A model generated the notes under the pieces. That model saw nothing but the letters and a program-made list of their open reading frames with translations. It was not told the DNA's origin and made no database searches. Both the position numbers and the translations under genes were made by a program. This document shows, piece by piece, positions 1-7,726 of a stretch of 10,195 bases of DNA. The DNA comes from CAZEZY01 sp964516635. Its GTDB lineage: Bacteria; Pseudomonadota; Gammaproteobacteria; Burkholderiales; Burkholderiaceae_C. Position 1 is the stretch's first letter; every line of letters begins with the position of its first letter. Where the stretch lies: contig CAZEZY010000084.1 of NCBI GenBank assembly GCA_964516635.1, positions 1-10,195 on the forward strand, given 5' to 3'.

Positions 1-932
1 GCGTGCCCAGCGGCGTGAGCTACATGCTGGAAGACCGCAAGATGATGATGCGGCTCTTTCCGGAACTGTTCAGCCGCAACCGCGTGGCACCGGTGGCCCA
101 TTACCCCGATCTTCTCCTCGACACCTTGCGTGCCGTCAGCCCCGCCCATACCGCTGAGCCCACCGTGGTGGTCCTGACGCCAGGCATGTACAACAGCGCC
201 TACTTCGAGCACGCTTTCCTGGCTCAGCAGATGGGTGTGGAACTCGTCGAAGGTCAGGACCTGTTCGTGAAGGACCATTTCGTCTACATGCGCACCACCC
301 GGGGCCCGAAGCGGATCGACGTGATCTATCGCCGCGTGGACGACGACTTCCTCGATCCGCTGGCTTTTCGCCCCGATTCGACACTGGGCTGTGCCGGTTT
401 GCTCGATGCCTATCGCAAGGGAAATGTGACGCTGTGCAATGCGATCGGCACGGGCGTTGCGGATGACAAGTCCATCTACCCCTATGTGCCCCAGATGATC
501 GAGTTCTATCTGGGTGAAAAGCCCATTCTCAAGAACGTGCCCACGTTCATGGGTCGCAAGCCGGACGATCTGAAATACATCCTGGCCCACCTCAAGGACC
601 TGGTGGTCAAGGAGGTCCATGGAGCGGGGGGCTACGGGATGCTGGTCGGCCCGGCCGCCACGCAGGCCGAAATCGAAGCCTTCCGCAAGGCGGTCGAGGC
701 CAAGCCGGAGGGCTACATCGCCCAGCCCACACTCAGCCTGTCGACCTGCCCGACCTATGTGGAGCAGGGGATTGCGCCCCGCCACATCGACCTGCGCCCC
801 TTCGTGCTGAGTGGCAAGAAGGTGCAGATGGTCCCCGGTGGGCTGACCCGAGTGGCACTGAAGGAAGGGTCACTGGTGGTCAATTCGTCGCAGGGCGGTG
901 GCACCAAAGACACCTGGATACTGGAAGCCTGA
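1..932 (+). CDS. Circularly permuted ATP-grasp protein (type 2), 5' end missing
   Basis: This is the C-terminal ~310 residues of a circularly permuted ATP-grasp protein; the frame is open to the left edge (first full codon at base 3), so the N-terminus lies outside the window. Family members are usually about 470-500 residues. Recognisable family blocks are PSGVSYMLEDRK near the left edge, GMYNSAYFEHAFLAQQMGVE, IDVIYRRVDDDFLDP, the glycine-rich VVKEVHGAGGYGMLVGP (probable nucleotide-binding loop) and, near the end, DLRPFVL, PGGLTRVAL and NSSQGGGTKDTW. From family knowledge, such proteins are predicted amide- or peptide-bond ligases paired with an alpha-E protein and often with a transglutaminase-like peptidase; the substrate is unknown. 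The alpha-E partner follows after 13 bases, so the two are almost certainly co-transcribed. The family call is firm; the biochemical role is inferred. Confidence 0.93.
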   Translation, partial: VPSGVSYMLEDRKMMMRLFPELFSRNRVAPVAHYPDLLLDTLRAVSPAHTAEPTVVVLTPGMYNSAYFEHAFLAQQMGVELVEGQDLFVKDHFVYMRTTRGPKRIDVIYRRVDDDFLDPLAFRPDSTLGCAGLLDAYRKGNVTLCNAIGTGVADDKSIYPYVPQMIEFYLGEKPILKNVPTFMGRKPDDLKYILAHLKDLVVKEVHGAGGYGMLVGPAATQAEIEAFRKAVEAKPEGYIAQPTLSLSTCPTYVEQGIAPRHIDLRPFVLSGKKVQMVPGGLTRVALKEGSLVVNSSQGGGTKDTWILEA

Positions 933-937
933 GGGAG
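931..937 (+). promoter_or_regulatory. Ribosome binding site of the alpha-E gene
   Basis: GAGGGAG overlaps the TGA stop of the ATP-grasp gene and lies 8 bases before the ATG at 946. It decides in favour of that ATG over the in-frame GTG at 898, which would lie inside the upstream gene. The stop/RBS overlap suggests translational coupling. Confidence 0.75.
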
Positions 938-945
938 ACATCGAC

Positions 946-1902
946 ATGCTGTCAAGAACCGCTGATCACCTGTTCTGGATGTCGCGTTACACCGAACGCG
1001 CCGAAAACACCGCACGCATCCTGGATGTGAATTACCAGACCTCGTTGCTGCCGCAGTCCGCCGGCGTGGCTCAGGTGGGCTGGGAAGGCCTGTTGCGCAT
1101 CAGCGAGCTGATGCCCGCCTACCAGTACCAGTACGGCGAAATCTCGCCGGCCGATGTACTGCACTTCATGGTGCGGGACGAAAACAACCCGTCGAGCATC
1201 GTCAGCTGCCTGCGTGCGGCCCGTGAGAACGCCCGAGCCGTTCGCGGTGTGCTGACCACCGAGTTGTGGGAAACCCAGAACCAGACCTGGCTTGAACTCC
1301 AGCGTCTGCTCAAGAGCCGGAATTTTGAAAAAGATCCTTCCGAATTTTTCGAGTGGGTCAAGTTCCGCTCACACCTGTCCCGTGGGGTGGCCATCGGCAC
1401 CATGCTGCAGGATGAGGCTTTTCACTTCTACCGGATGGGCACGTTCCTGGAGCGGGCCGACAACACGGCGCGTCTGATCGATGTGAAATTCCACGCCGTC
1501 GAAAGCGACTTCTACGGTGCCGCCAGCGAGCAGGACCAGGAGCTCGACTTCTATCACTGGAGCGCAATCCTGCGCAGCGTCAGTGCTTTCGAGGTCTATC
1601 GCAAGGTGTACCGGGCGGTCATCACGCCCGAACGGGTGGCCGAGTTGATGATCCTGCGTCCTGACATGCCCCGCAGCCTGCTGGCCTGCATGAACGAGGT
1701 GGTCAACAACCTGGGTGCCGTCAGCAACCAAACGTCGGCCGAAACCGAGCGGCACGCGGGCAAGTTGCGCTCGGAACTGCAATTCGGACGCATCGATGAG
1801 ATTCTGGCCAACGGACTGCATGCCTTTCTGACCCAGTTTCTGGACCGCGTCAACATGCTGGGCAACCGGATCAGCCAGAACTTTCTCATGCCTGCCAACT
1901 GA
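946..1902 (+). CDS. Alpha-E domain protein (DUF403)
   Basis: This is a 318-residue all-helical alpha-E protein, full length for the family. The N-terminus MLSRTADHLFWMSRYTERAE is the family's usual opening. The signature ERAxNTARxxD appears twice: at about residues 17-27 (TERAENTARILD) and about 169-179 (LERADNTARLID), showing an internal duplication typical of the family. No signal peptide or membrane segment is visible, so it is probably cytoplasmic. The ATG at 946 is chosen because it has a strong GAGGGAG site 8 bases upstream and gives the conserved N-terminus. Alpha-E proteins are encoded beside, or fused to, circularly permuted ATP-grasp proteins and are thought to work with them in an uncharacterised peptide or amide ligation pathway; no activity has been assigned with confidence. 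The transglutaminase-like gene that often follows is absent here. Confidence 0.93.
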   Translation: MLSRTADHLFWMSRYTERAENTARILDVNYQTSLLPQSAGVAQVGWEGLLRISELMPAYQYQYGEISPADVLHFMVRDENNPSSIVSCLRAARENARAVRGVLTTELWETQNQTWLELQRLLKSRNFEKDPSEFFEWVKFRSHLSRGVAIGTMLQDEAFHFYRMGTFLERADNTARLIDVKFHAVESDFYGAASEQDQELDFYHWSAILRSVSAFEVYRKVYRAVITPERVAELMILRPDMPRSLLACMNEVVNNLGAVSNQTSAETERHAGKLRSELQFGRIDEILANGLHAFLTQFLDRVNMLGNRISQNFLMPAN

Positions 1903-1939
1903 TATATCGATCATTTGATCGCCGGTGTATCTGCGCAAT

Positions 1940-1969
1940 TTGCGAATGGATTGATGCCGCTGCTAGAAT
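1940..1969 (+). promoter_or_regulatory. Putative sigma70 promoter for the hpt-kinase genes
   Basis: A -10 box TAGAAT (1964-1969) is preceded by TGC, giving the extended -10 form TGnTAGAAT. A weak -35 box TTGCGA (1940-1945) sits 18 bases upstream. It lies in the 175-base gap between the alpha-E gene and hpt, and its start site would fall near 1976, about 100 bases before the hpt ATG. The assignment rests on motif match and position only. Confidence 0.45.
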
Positions 1970-2015
1970 GGTGCTGCAATCCGCATCGAAACGGTGCGCA
2001 TTTCATTTTTGATGA

Positions 2016-2044
2016 ATTGTTGCACCATTCAGGTGCAAGGCAAT
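2016..2044. repeat. Hyphenated palindrome in the hpt leader
   Basis: TTGCACC (2020-2026) and GGTGCAA (2032-2038) form a perfect 7-bp inverted repeat around ATTCA. Outer arms ATTG (2016-2019) and CAAT (2041-2044) extend it with a two-base bulge. It lies between the putative promoter and the hpt start, so it could be a repressor operator or a hairpin in the mRNA leader. No T-run follows, so it is not a normal intrinsic terminator. Confidence 0.5.
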
Positions 2045-2077
2045 CCGGAATCAGGCACCCTCTGGTCAGAGACATCC

Positions 2078-2425
2078 ATGAATCACGATCGCTTTACCGA
2101 GGAAGAACGACGGGCCATCGATCTGTTCTGTGATGGCGATGAATCGTTCTTTCTCACCTACCGTGAAGCCTGCCGGGAACAATTCCGTTCAGACTTCCAG
2201 CAGGCCGATCAGCAACTGGCCGGTTCAGACCTGCAGGCATTCAGAAGAACGGCCCATTCGCTGAAAAGTGTGCTGAAATCGCTAGGCCAGCCGGATCTGG
2301 CCGACCAGGCGGCTCAGCTGGAACGCCTGGTCATCGACCAGCCCACGAGTCACTGGCTTCCGGTCTGGGAGCAACTGAGGAGCGGTATCGCGCATGCCTA
2401 TGTCCTGGATTCTGACGGCACGTGA
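2078..2425 (+). CDS. Stand-alone Hpt-domain phosphotransfer protein
   Basis: This is a 115-residue protein consisting mainly of one Hpt four-helix domain. The phosphorylatable histidine is His60 in AHSLKSVLKSLG, which resembles the family consensus HxLKGxAxxxG but has Ser instead of Gly after the Lys. Length and composition (acidic, Gln-rich helices, no signal peptide or membrane segment) fit a cytoplasmic phosphorelay intermediate. I chose the ATG at 2078 because the frame upstream of it (from a GTG at 1994) encodes an unconvincing Cys/Ser-rich stretch overlapping the palindrome. The ribosome site is weak (GAGA at 2069-2072). The hybrid kinase begins 36 bases downstream, so this protein most likely takes phosphate from that kinase's receiver and passes it to a response regulator encoded elsewhere; the pairing is inferred from position. 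Confidence 0.8.
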   Translation: MNHDRFTEEERRAIDLFCDGDESFFLTYREACREQFRSDFQQADQQLAGSDLQAFRRTAHSLKSVLKSLGQPDLADQAAQLERLVIDQPTSHWLPVWEQLRSGIAHAYVLDSDGT

Positions 2426-2449
2426 ACCGATATCGTGTCGTGCCCTGAC

Positions 2450-2453
2450 GGAG
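2450..2453 (+). promoter_or_regulatory. Ribosome binding site deciding the kinase start
   Basis: GGAG lies 8 bases before the ATG at 2462. It supports that ATG rather than the in-frame GTG at 2435, which lacks a comparable site and would place GGAG inside the coding region. Confidence 0.6.
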
Positions 2454-2461
2454 ACGACGGC

Positions 2462-5215
2462 ATGACATCCGTCCCACCGAGCGCACAGGAGCCCCATGGT
2501 CTCGCTCAGGAGACCGAGAAATTGCTGCGAACGGTGATCGACGAGACACCCTACCCCATCATCCTCAAAGACCACAACGGCGACTTTCTCCTGACCAACC
2601 GGGCGCTGGCGCAGCTCTACAACACCACGCCCGAAGCCATGGTGGGCAAGCACGACGACCATTTTGGCGTGCCGCCCGAGATGGCGGCGTTCTTCCGGGA
2701 AAACTGCCTGTCCATCATGGCGAAGGGGGAGACCGAGGTCGTCCTCGAAGACAGCCGCGATGCCGTCACCGGGGAAATCCGCCATTACCGTTCCATCAAG
2801 AAGCCCATCATCGATGCACAGGGGCGCAAAAGCCTCCTGGTTCTGGCGCTGGACATCACCGATGTGGTTCGCAGCCAGCAGAAAGTTGCCGAAAGCGAGA
2901 AACGCCTTCAGACTGTTCTGCACCTGACCCGCGAAGGCATCTGGGACTGGGAGGTTGAAACGGGCAAGGTGGTGCATAACCAGCAGTGGTATGAATTGCT
3001 CGGCTACCGCGAAGGCGAGATTGCGCCGACGCTGGAGGCTTTTGAGAGTCTGCTGCATCCGGAGGACCGCCCACGGGTCTTTGACCGCGTACAGGCCATG
3101 ATGAGGGGGGAAACGCCGGAGTACGCCTCCGAGCACCGGCTGAAGGCTTCAACGGGTTATATCTGGGTTCGAGATCGTGGCGGGGTGGCGGAAAGAGATC
3201 CGTCAGGCCGTCCGGTTCGCATCGTGGGCAGCATTTCCGACATCACCGAGCGCCGTCGCCGGGATGAACTCATCGCCGATCAGAAACGCCGTCTGGACGA
3301 GGTGATGGAAGCCGCGCAGATCGGCGATTACGAGTGGAACTGCCTGACCGATGTACAGGTGGTGAGCGAACGTTGGGCGGCACTTCTGGGTTATGCCGTG
3401 GACGAAGTTCCGGGGCTGGCCAGTGACGTGGCACAGCGCCTCGTACATCCGGATGACCTCCCTCACGCCCGGAAGCTGATGGGCCTGCATCTTCAGGGCA
3501 AGCTGCCGGTGTACGAGTGCGAAATGCGCATGCGCCACAAGACGGACCGCTGGGTCTGGATCATGGCCCGAGGCAAGGTCACCCGTTTCGATGCTGCCGG
3601 GCAGGCATGGTTGTTTTCGGGTACCCATCAGGACATCTCCCGCATCAAGGAGGCGCAGGAATTTGCCCGCCGCAGCGAGGAACTGCTGCGAAGCGCCATC
3701 GACACCATCAACGAGGCGCTGGTGATTTACGACCAGGAGGACCGGCTGGTCTTCTGCAACGAGCGATACCGCGAGTGTTACCCGCTGGTGCGGGATCTCA
3801 TGCAGCCGGGGGTGACGTTCGAGACCATCGTGCGTACCTGGAAGGAACGTGGCGGTGGGCTCCCCCCGACTGAAGGGATCGACGAATGGGTCCGTCTTCG
3901 GGTGAAGGCCCACCGCGAAGGCAGCATGTTCGTGCAGCAGGTGGACAACGGACGTTACATGCGGGTGGTTGAACGGACGACTCCCATGGGCTACATCGTG
4001 GGTTTCCGAGTCGACATCACCGAACTGGTGATGGCCCAGCAGCAGGCCGATGCGGCCAACGTGGCCAAGAGCCGGTTTCTGGCCACCATGAGCCACGAGT
4101 TGCGCACCCCCCTCAACGGCATTCTGGGGATGGCACAGTTGCTCCAGCAATCCGATGTATCCGAAGCCGATCGCGTGGCATTCACGCAGACCATCCTGCA
4201 CTCCGGACAGACCCTGCTCACCCTGCTCGACGACATTCTGGACCTTTCCAAGGTCGAGTCCGGGAAGATGGAGCTGGAGTTGCTGCCTTTCGACATCCGG
4301 CAGTTGCTGGACGAAACCCGCAGCCTCTTTGCCTCATCGGCCAGACAGAAAGGCCTGGCGCTCGACGTTCACTGGTCGGGCTCAAGCCACACGCGCTACC
4401 TGGGCGACGTGACCCGTTTGCGGCAGATGCTCAACAACCTGGTCAGCAATGCCATCAAGTTCACCCGCGAAGGCCGGGTGGAGGTGAACGCCACCGATTC
4501 AGCACCCGATGCGCATCACCTCCTGACCTTCGCTGTCAAGGACACGGGCATCGGCATCTCGGCCAGCAAGCAGAACCAGCTGTTTCAGCCGTTTTCACAG
4601 GTCGATGCCTCGACCAACCGGGAGTTTGGCGGCACCGGTCTGGGTTTGTCCATCGTTCGCAGTCTCTGTCATCTCATGGGTGGAGAGGTCGGGCTCGAAA
4701 GCGAGGAGGGCAGCGGTTCCCGTTTCTGGTTTCGCGTCCCCATGCAAGCCCTGACGGCGGTAACCCGGCATGCCGAACCGGTGGTTTCGTCGGCAGCGGC
4801 TCGCACGATCCCGGAGCTGTTCCAAGGTGAGGTGCTGGTGGTGGAAGATCATCCGATGAACCGGATGGTGATCCAGAACATGCTGGAGCGTCTGGGATTG
4901 AAGGTGCAGATCGTGCACGATGGTCAACAGGCTGTCGATGCCCTTGAGGCCGGGCTGTCACCCGATCTCATCCTGATGGATGTCGAAATGCCGGTGATGG
5001 ATGGCTTTGCCGCCACCCGGCTCATCCGGCAGCGGGAACGTGACGGTGTGTTGAGCCAGCAGCGCATCGTGGCCCTGACGGCGAACGCTTTTGACTCCGA
5101 CCGGCGCGATGCGCTGGAGGTCGGCATGGACGACTTCCTCTCCAAGCCGATCCATCTGTCGAGCCTGAAACGGGTGCTCGGCCGGTGGCTGCGCGCTGGT
5201 CAGTCTGCCGATTGA
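2462..5215 (+). CDS. Soluble hybrid histidine kinase with four PAS domains and a receiver
   Basis: This 917-residue sensor kinase has four PAS domains at about residues 20-135, 147-262, 275-390 and 408-518, the first three closing with a DI(T/S) motif and the fourth with DITEL. HisKA follows with phospho-acceptor His545 in MSHELRTPLNG. The HATPase domain has its N box at NNLVSNAIKF (Asn663), G1 at DTGIGIS (Asp694) and G2 at GGTGLGLS (from about Gly723). The C-terminal receiver has acidic residues Glu795/Asp796, phospho-acceptor Asp840 (LILMDVEMPVMDG) and Lys895 (SKPI). All catalytic residues are present. No transmembrane segment, HAMP or periplasmic domain is seen, so it should sense a cytoplasmic signal through its PAS domains; no ligand can be named. 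It has no Hpt domain of its own, but a separate Hpt gene lies 36 bases upstream. No output regulator is nearby. The gene ends 12 bases from the convergent DUF1850 gene. Confidence 0.95.
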   Translation: MTSVPPSAQEPHGLAQETEKLLRTVIDETPYPIILKDHNGDFLLTNRALAQLYNTTPEAMVGKHDDHFGVPPEMAAFFRENCLSIMAKGETEVVLEDSRDAVTGEIRHYRSIKKPIIDAQGRKSLLVLALDITDVVRSQQKVAESEKRLQTVLHLTREGIWDWEVETGKVVHNQQWYELLGYREGEIAPTLEAFESLLHPEDRPRVFDRVQAMMRGETPEYASEHRLKASTGYIWVRDRGGVAERDPSGRPVRIVGSISDITERRRRDELIADQKRRLDEVMEAAQIGDYEWNCLTDVQVVSERWAALLGYAVDEVPGLASDVAQRLVHPDDLPHARKLMGLHLQGKLPVYECEMRMRHKTDRWVWIMARGKVTRFDAAGQAWLFSGTHQDISRIKEAQEFARRSEELLRSAIDTINEALVIYDQEDRLVFCNERYRECYPLVRDLMQPGVTFETIVRTWKERGGGLPPTEGIDEWVRLRVKAHREGSMFVQQVDNGRYMRVVERTTPMGYIVGFRVDITELVMAQQQADAANVAKSRFLATMSHELRTPLNGILGMAQLLQQSDVSEADRVAFTQTILHSGQTLLTLLDDILDLSKVESGKMELELLPFDIRQLLDETRSLFASSARQKGLALDVHWSGSSHTRYLGDVTRLRQMLNNLVSNAIKFTREGRVEVNATDSAPDAHHLLTFAVKDTGIGISASKQNQLFQPFSQVDASTNREFGGTGLGLSIVRSLCHLMGGEVGLESEEGSGSRFWFRVPMQALTAVTRHAEPVVSSAAARTIPELFQGEVLVVEDHPMNRMVIQNMLERLGLKVQIVHDGQQAVDALEAGLSPDLILMDVEMPVMDGFAATRLIRQRERDGVLSQQRIVALTANAFDSDRRDALEVGMDDFLSKPIHLSSLKRVLGRWLRAGQSAD

Positions 5216-5227
5216 TACCCTGCTCGC

Positions 5228-5629
5228 TCAGGGGCAGAGTCGCAGTTCCCAGGCCTCCGGCCTGACCCCGGGGCTCCAGGCCTCCAGGGGCTTGCACTCG
5301 CCCCCGGCACACAGTTCATAAGGATCGGTGTAGGCATTCGCCAGCAATCGCAGATGCGTGTTGGGCGATGAAGCCGGGGTGTACACGTACCAGCCCTGTC
5401 GCAGGATGGCGCCTTCCGGGGGCTCCATGCCGGCAGCCGAACCGCGAATGCGGGCTTCCGTCATCTGTAGCCTGGGGCCCATGACGGTGTTGACAATCCG
5501 GTAATCTTCTTCCCAGCGCTGTTTCTCGATCGAATGGGTCCAGGCCAGGGTGGCTGACCCTGACGGCAGTGTGACCATGTGCAGGATCACGGAACCTGTC
5601 ATGGCCAGCAGGCAGAGGCTCGACAGCAC
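5228..5629 (-). CDS. DUF1850 protein, accessory to the TAXI-TRAP transporter
   Basis: This is a 133-residue protein with a hydrophobic N-terminus (about residues 3-20), probably a signal anchor, and an extracytoplasmic remainder. DUF1850 features are LAWTHSIEKQRWEEDY (about residues 28-43), RGSAAGMEPPEGA (62-74) and YELCAGGECKPL (104-115), the last with Cys107 and Cys112 that could form a disulfide. DUF1850 genes are repeatedly found beside TAXI-type TRAP permease genes, as here; the function is not established, but a role in assembly or substrate delivery is reasonable. The start is taken as the GTG at 5629, four bases after the permease stop, suggesting translational coupling. An ATG nine codons downstream is an alternative but would shorten the hydrophobic segment. 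No strong ribosome site is visible. Confidence 0.82.
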   Translation of the reverse strand: MLSSLCLLAMTGSVILHMVTLPSGSATLAWTHSIEKQRWEEDYRIVNTVMGPRLQMTEARIRGSAAGMEPPEGAILRQGWYVYTPASSPNTHLRLLANAYTDPYELCAGGECKPLEAWSPGVRPEAWELRLCP

Positions 5630-5633
5630 GGAT

Positions 5634-7700
5634 TCAGGTGGGGGTACGCAGGCCGGTGGCCTGAACGCGGCGGGTTCGCCAGACGTGCCAGATCACGAAC
5701 AGCGCAATCAAACCCAGACCAATCTCGTCGGTCAGTGGCATCGCCACCACCAGGAAGCTGGCCGCCACCACAGCCCAGATTCGCTCCCACCATTGCAAGG
5801 GGCTGAACAGATAGCCAATCGCTCCCGCGCCCCACATGCCGATGGCCAGCAGGGCCTTGAAGACGATCCAGATCGTGGCCGTCCAGCTGTCGGTCTGCAG
5901 CATGAGGGCCGGACTGTAGACGGCCATGTAGGGGACGATGAAGCCCGCAATCGCCACCCTCACGGCCTGAAGGCTGATCTTCAGTCCTTTTTCCCGGGCG
6001 ATCGGTGCTGCTGCGAACGCTGCCAGCGCCACCGGGGGGGTCAGGTCGGCCATGATCCCGAAATAGAACACGAACATGTGCGAGACGATCAGGGGCACCC
6101 CCAGTTCCAGCAGCACCGGCGCGGCCAGAGAGCTGGTGATGATGTAGTTTGGAATCGTCGGAATGCCCATGCCCAGAATCAGGCAGGTGAGCATGGTCAG
6201 GAAGAGGGCGAGGAACAGGCTTTCTCTGCCAATCGCAATCACGTGACCGCCCATTTCGGCGGCCACGCCTGTGAGGTTGATGACACCGATGATCACGCCC
6301 ACCAGCGCGCAGGCGCTGGCCACCGGCAGGGCGTGGCGGGCGCCTTCCACCAGGGCTCGAACCGCCAGCTGGCGGGAGTCCTGACCAATGCGGCGCAGGT
6401 AGGTGATGGCAATCAGCACCAGGGTGATGACGAAGAACACCCCGATGCCGAACTGGAAGAAGCCGGCGCAGGCAAAACCGAGCAGCACCCAGAACAGCGC
6501 GCGCAAGGCGAAACCACTCACCCCGCTGATGGCCGCCGCGCCGAAGATGAGCACCACCGTGAGGGCCAGCCCGACCGATCCCGAAAACATCGGGGTGTAG
6601 CCCGAGAACAGCAGGGTGACCAGGCCGGCCAGCGGCAACAGGAGGTACCAGCGCTCCTTGACGGCCGTCCAGGGGTTGGGGCACTCTTCCTTGGGCAGAC
6701 CCACCAGACCTTTGCGACCAGCTTCCAGGTGAACCATCCAGAAGACGGTGACAAAGTACAGAATGGCCGGAATGATGGCGGCTTTGACGATCTCGATGTA
6801 GGGCACGTTGATCGTTTCGGCCATGATGAAGGCCACGGCCCCCATGACCGGAGGCATGATCTGCCCCCCCATGCTGGACGTGGCCTCGACGCCTCCGGCA
6901 AATGCCGGGCTGTAGCCAAACCGCTTCATGAGCGGGATGGTGAATTGCCCGGTGGTGACCACGTTGGCCACCCCGGAGCCATTGATGGTGCCCATGAGCC
7001 CCGAGGAAATCACCGACACCTTGGCCGGTCCACCACGGGAATGCCCCACGGTGCCCATGGCGAAATCGTTGAACAACCGGATCATGCCGGCCTGCTCCAG
7101 AAAGGCGCCGAACAGGATGAACAGGAAGATGAAGGTGGAAGACACAAAGGTGGGTGTGCCGTAAATGCCTTCGGTGCCGAAACCCAGCTGGGCAACGATC
7201 TGGTCCAGGCCGTAACCCCGGTGTGCCAGACTCCCGGGCAGGTGTTGCCCAAACACGGCATACAGCAGAAACAGACCGCAGATGATGGGAAGCCCCCAGC
7301 CCATGACACGCCGCGCTGCATCGAACACGAGCGCGATCAGCACGATACCCACCAACCAGTCCCAGCCCTCCACCTCGCCAGCCCGCACGGTGAGTTCGAC
7401 CTCGAAAAACCACTGGTACATGCCGGTGGCAAAACCGGCAATGCCCAGCACCCAGCCCAGGACCTTGCCACCGGTTCCCAGCCATCCCGTCCTGCCGTAA
7501 AAGGGTGGGTACAGCACGAAGATCATCAACAGCACAAAGCCCACATGGATGGCGCGAATGACCTGGCTGGAGAGCGGATGAAAGGCGGCCATCCAGAGCT
7601 GGTAGCCCGAGAAGGCGATCGCAATCCAGAAGATGGCCCCCGCGATGCTGGCGCGGGACTGCTGGGTGGCGTGGACGTCGGTGGGTGGGGTGGGGGTCAT
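5634..7700 (-). CDS. TAXI-type TRAP transporter permease, fused 4TM/12TM
   Basis: This 688-residue inner-membrane protein combines the small (DctQ-like) and large (DctM-like) TRAP subunits. About four hydrophobic segments in the first ~130 residues form the Q-like part. The M-like part follows, with the two halves of the elevator domain marked by GTINGSGVANVVTTG (about 237-251) with GGQIMPPVMGA, and LGMGIPTIPNYIITSS (about 509-524) with ADLTPPVALAAF. In this family these helical hairpin motifs hold sodium and substrate, so Na+-driven uptake is expected. The substrate is unknown; characterised TAXI systems take up small organic acids or amino acids such as glutamate and 2-oxoglutarate. The ATG at 7700 has a GAGG site five bases upstream. 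The binding-protein gene is upstream and DUF1850 follows after four bases. The region around residues 365-435 carries several hydrophobic stretches between the two halves and may be longer than usual. Confidence 0.94.
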   Translation of the reverse strand: MTPTPPTDVHATQQSRASIAGAIFWIAIAFSGYQLWMAAFHPLSSQVIRAIHVGFVLLMIFVLYPPFYGRTGWLGTGGKVLGWVLGIAGFATGMYQWFFEVELTVRAGEVEGWDWLVGIVLIALVFDAARRVMGWGLPIICGLFLLYAVFGQHLPGSLAHRGYGLDQIVAQLGFGTEGIYGTPTFVSSTFIFLFILFGAFLEQAGMIRLFNDFAMGTVGHSRGGPAKVSVISSGLMGTINGSGVANVVTTGQFTIPLMKRFGYSPAFAGGVEATSSMGGQIMPPVMGAVAFIMAETINVPYIEIVKAAIIPAILYFVTVFWMVHLEAGRKGLVGLPKEECPNPWTAVKERWYLLLPLAGLVTLLFSGYTPMFSGSVGLALTVVLIFGAAAISGVSGFALRALFWVLLGFACAGFFQFGIGVFFVITLVLIAITYLRRIGQDSRQLAVRALVEGARHALPVASACALVGVIIGVINLTGVAAEMGGHVIAIGRESLFLALFLTMLTCLILGMGIPTIPNYIITSSLAAPVLLELGVPLIVSHMFVFYFGIMADLTPPVALAAFAAAPIAREKGLKISLQAVRVAIAGFIVPYMAVYSPALMLQTDSWTATIWIVFKALLAIGMWGAGAIGYLFSPLQWWERIWAVVAASFLVVAMPLTDEIGLGLIALFVIWHVWRTRRVQATGLRTPT

Positions 7701-7705
7701 GAAAA

Positions 7706-7709
7706 CCTC
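7706..7709 (-). promoter_or_regulatory. Ribosome binding site of the TRAP permease
   Basis: GAGG on the - strand lies five bases before the ATG at 7700. It supports that start over the in-frame TTG at 7721, seven codons upstream. Confidence 0.6.
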
Positions 7710-7726
7710 AGGGGCGGACAAACCGA

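Noticed and set aside
1908..1921. CGATC-ATTT-GATCG hairpin after the alpha-E gene as a terminator
   Set aside because: The stem is 5 bp with no following T-run; such a structure is expected by chance.
2282..4201. Two long - strand open frames opposite the kinase (2282-3136 and 3203-4201)
   Set aside because: Both are antisense to well-supported PAS and HisKA coding sequence and show no recognisable domain or ribosome site.
5218..5233. CCCTG / CAGGG hairpin as a bidirectional terminator
   Set aside because: The stem is only 5 bp, with no T-run on either side.
5599..7485. 628-codon open frame on the - strand
   Set aside because: It is a shifted reading of the permease gene, rich in Gly/Arg/His, while the permease frame itself gives clear TRAP motifs throughout.
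7701..7721. TTG start seven codons upstream for the permease
   Set aside because: The ATG at 7700 has a GAGG site at good spacing; the TTG has none and would extend into the leader.
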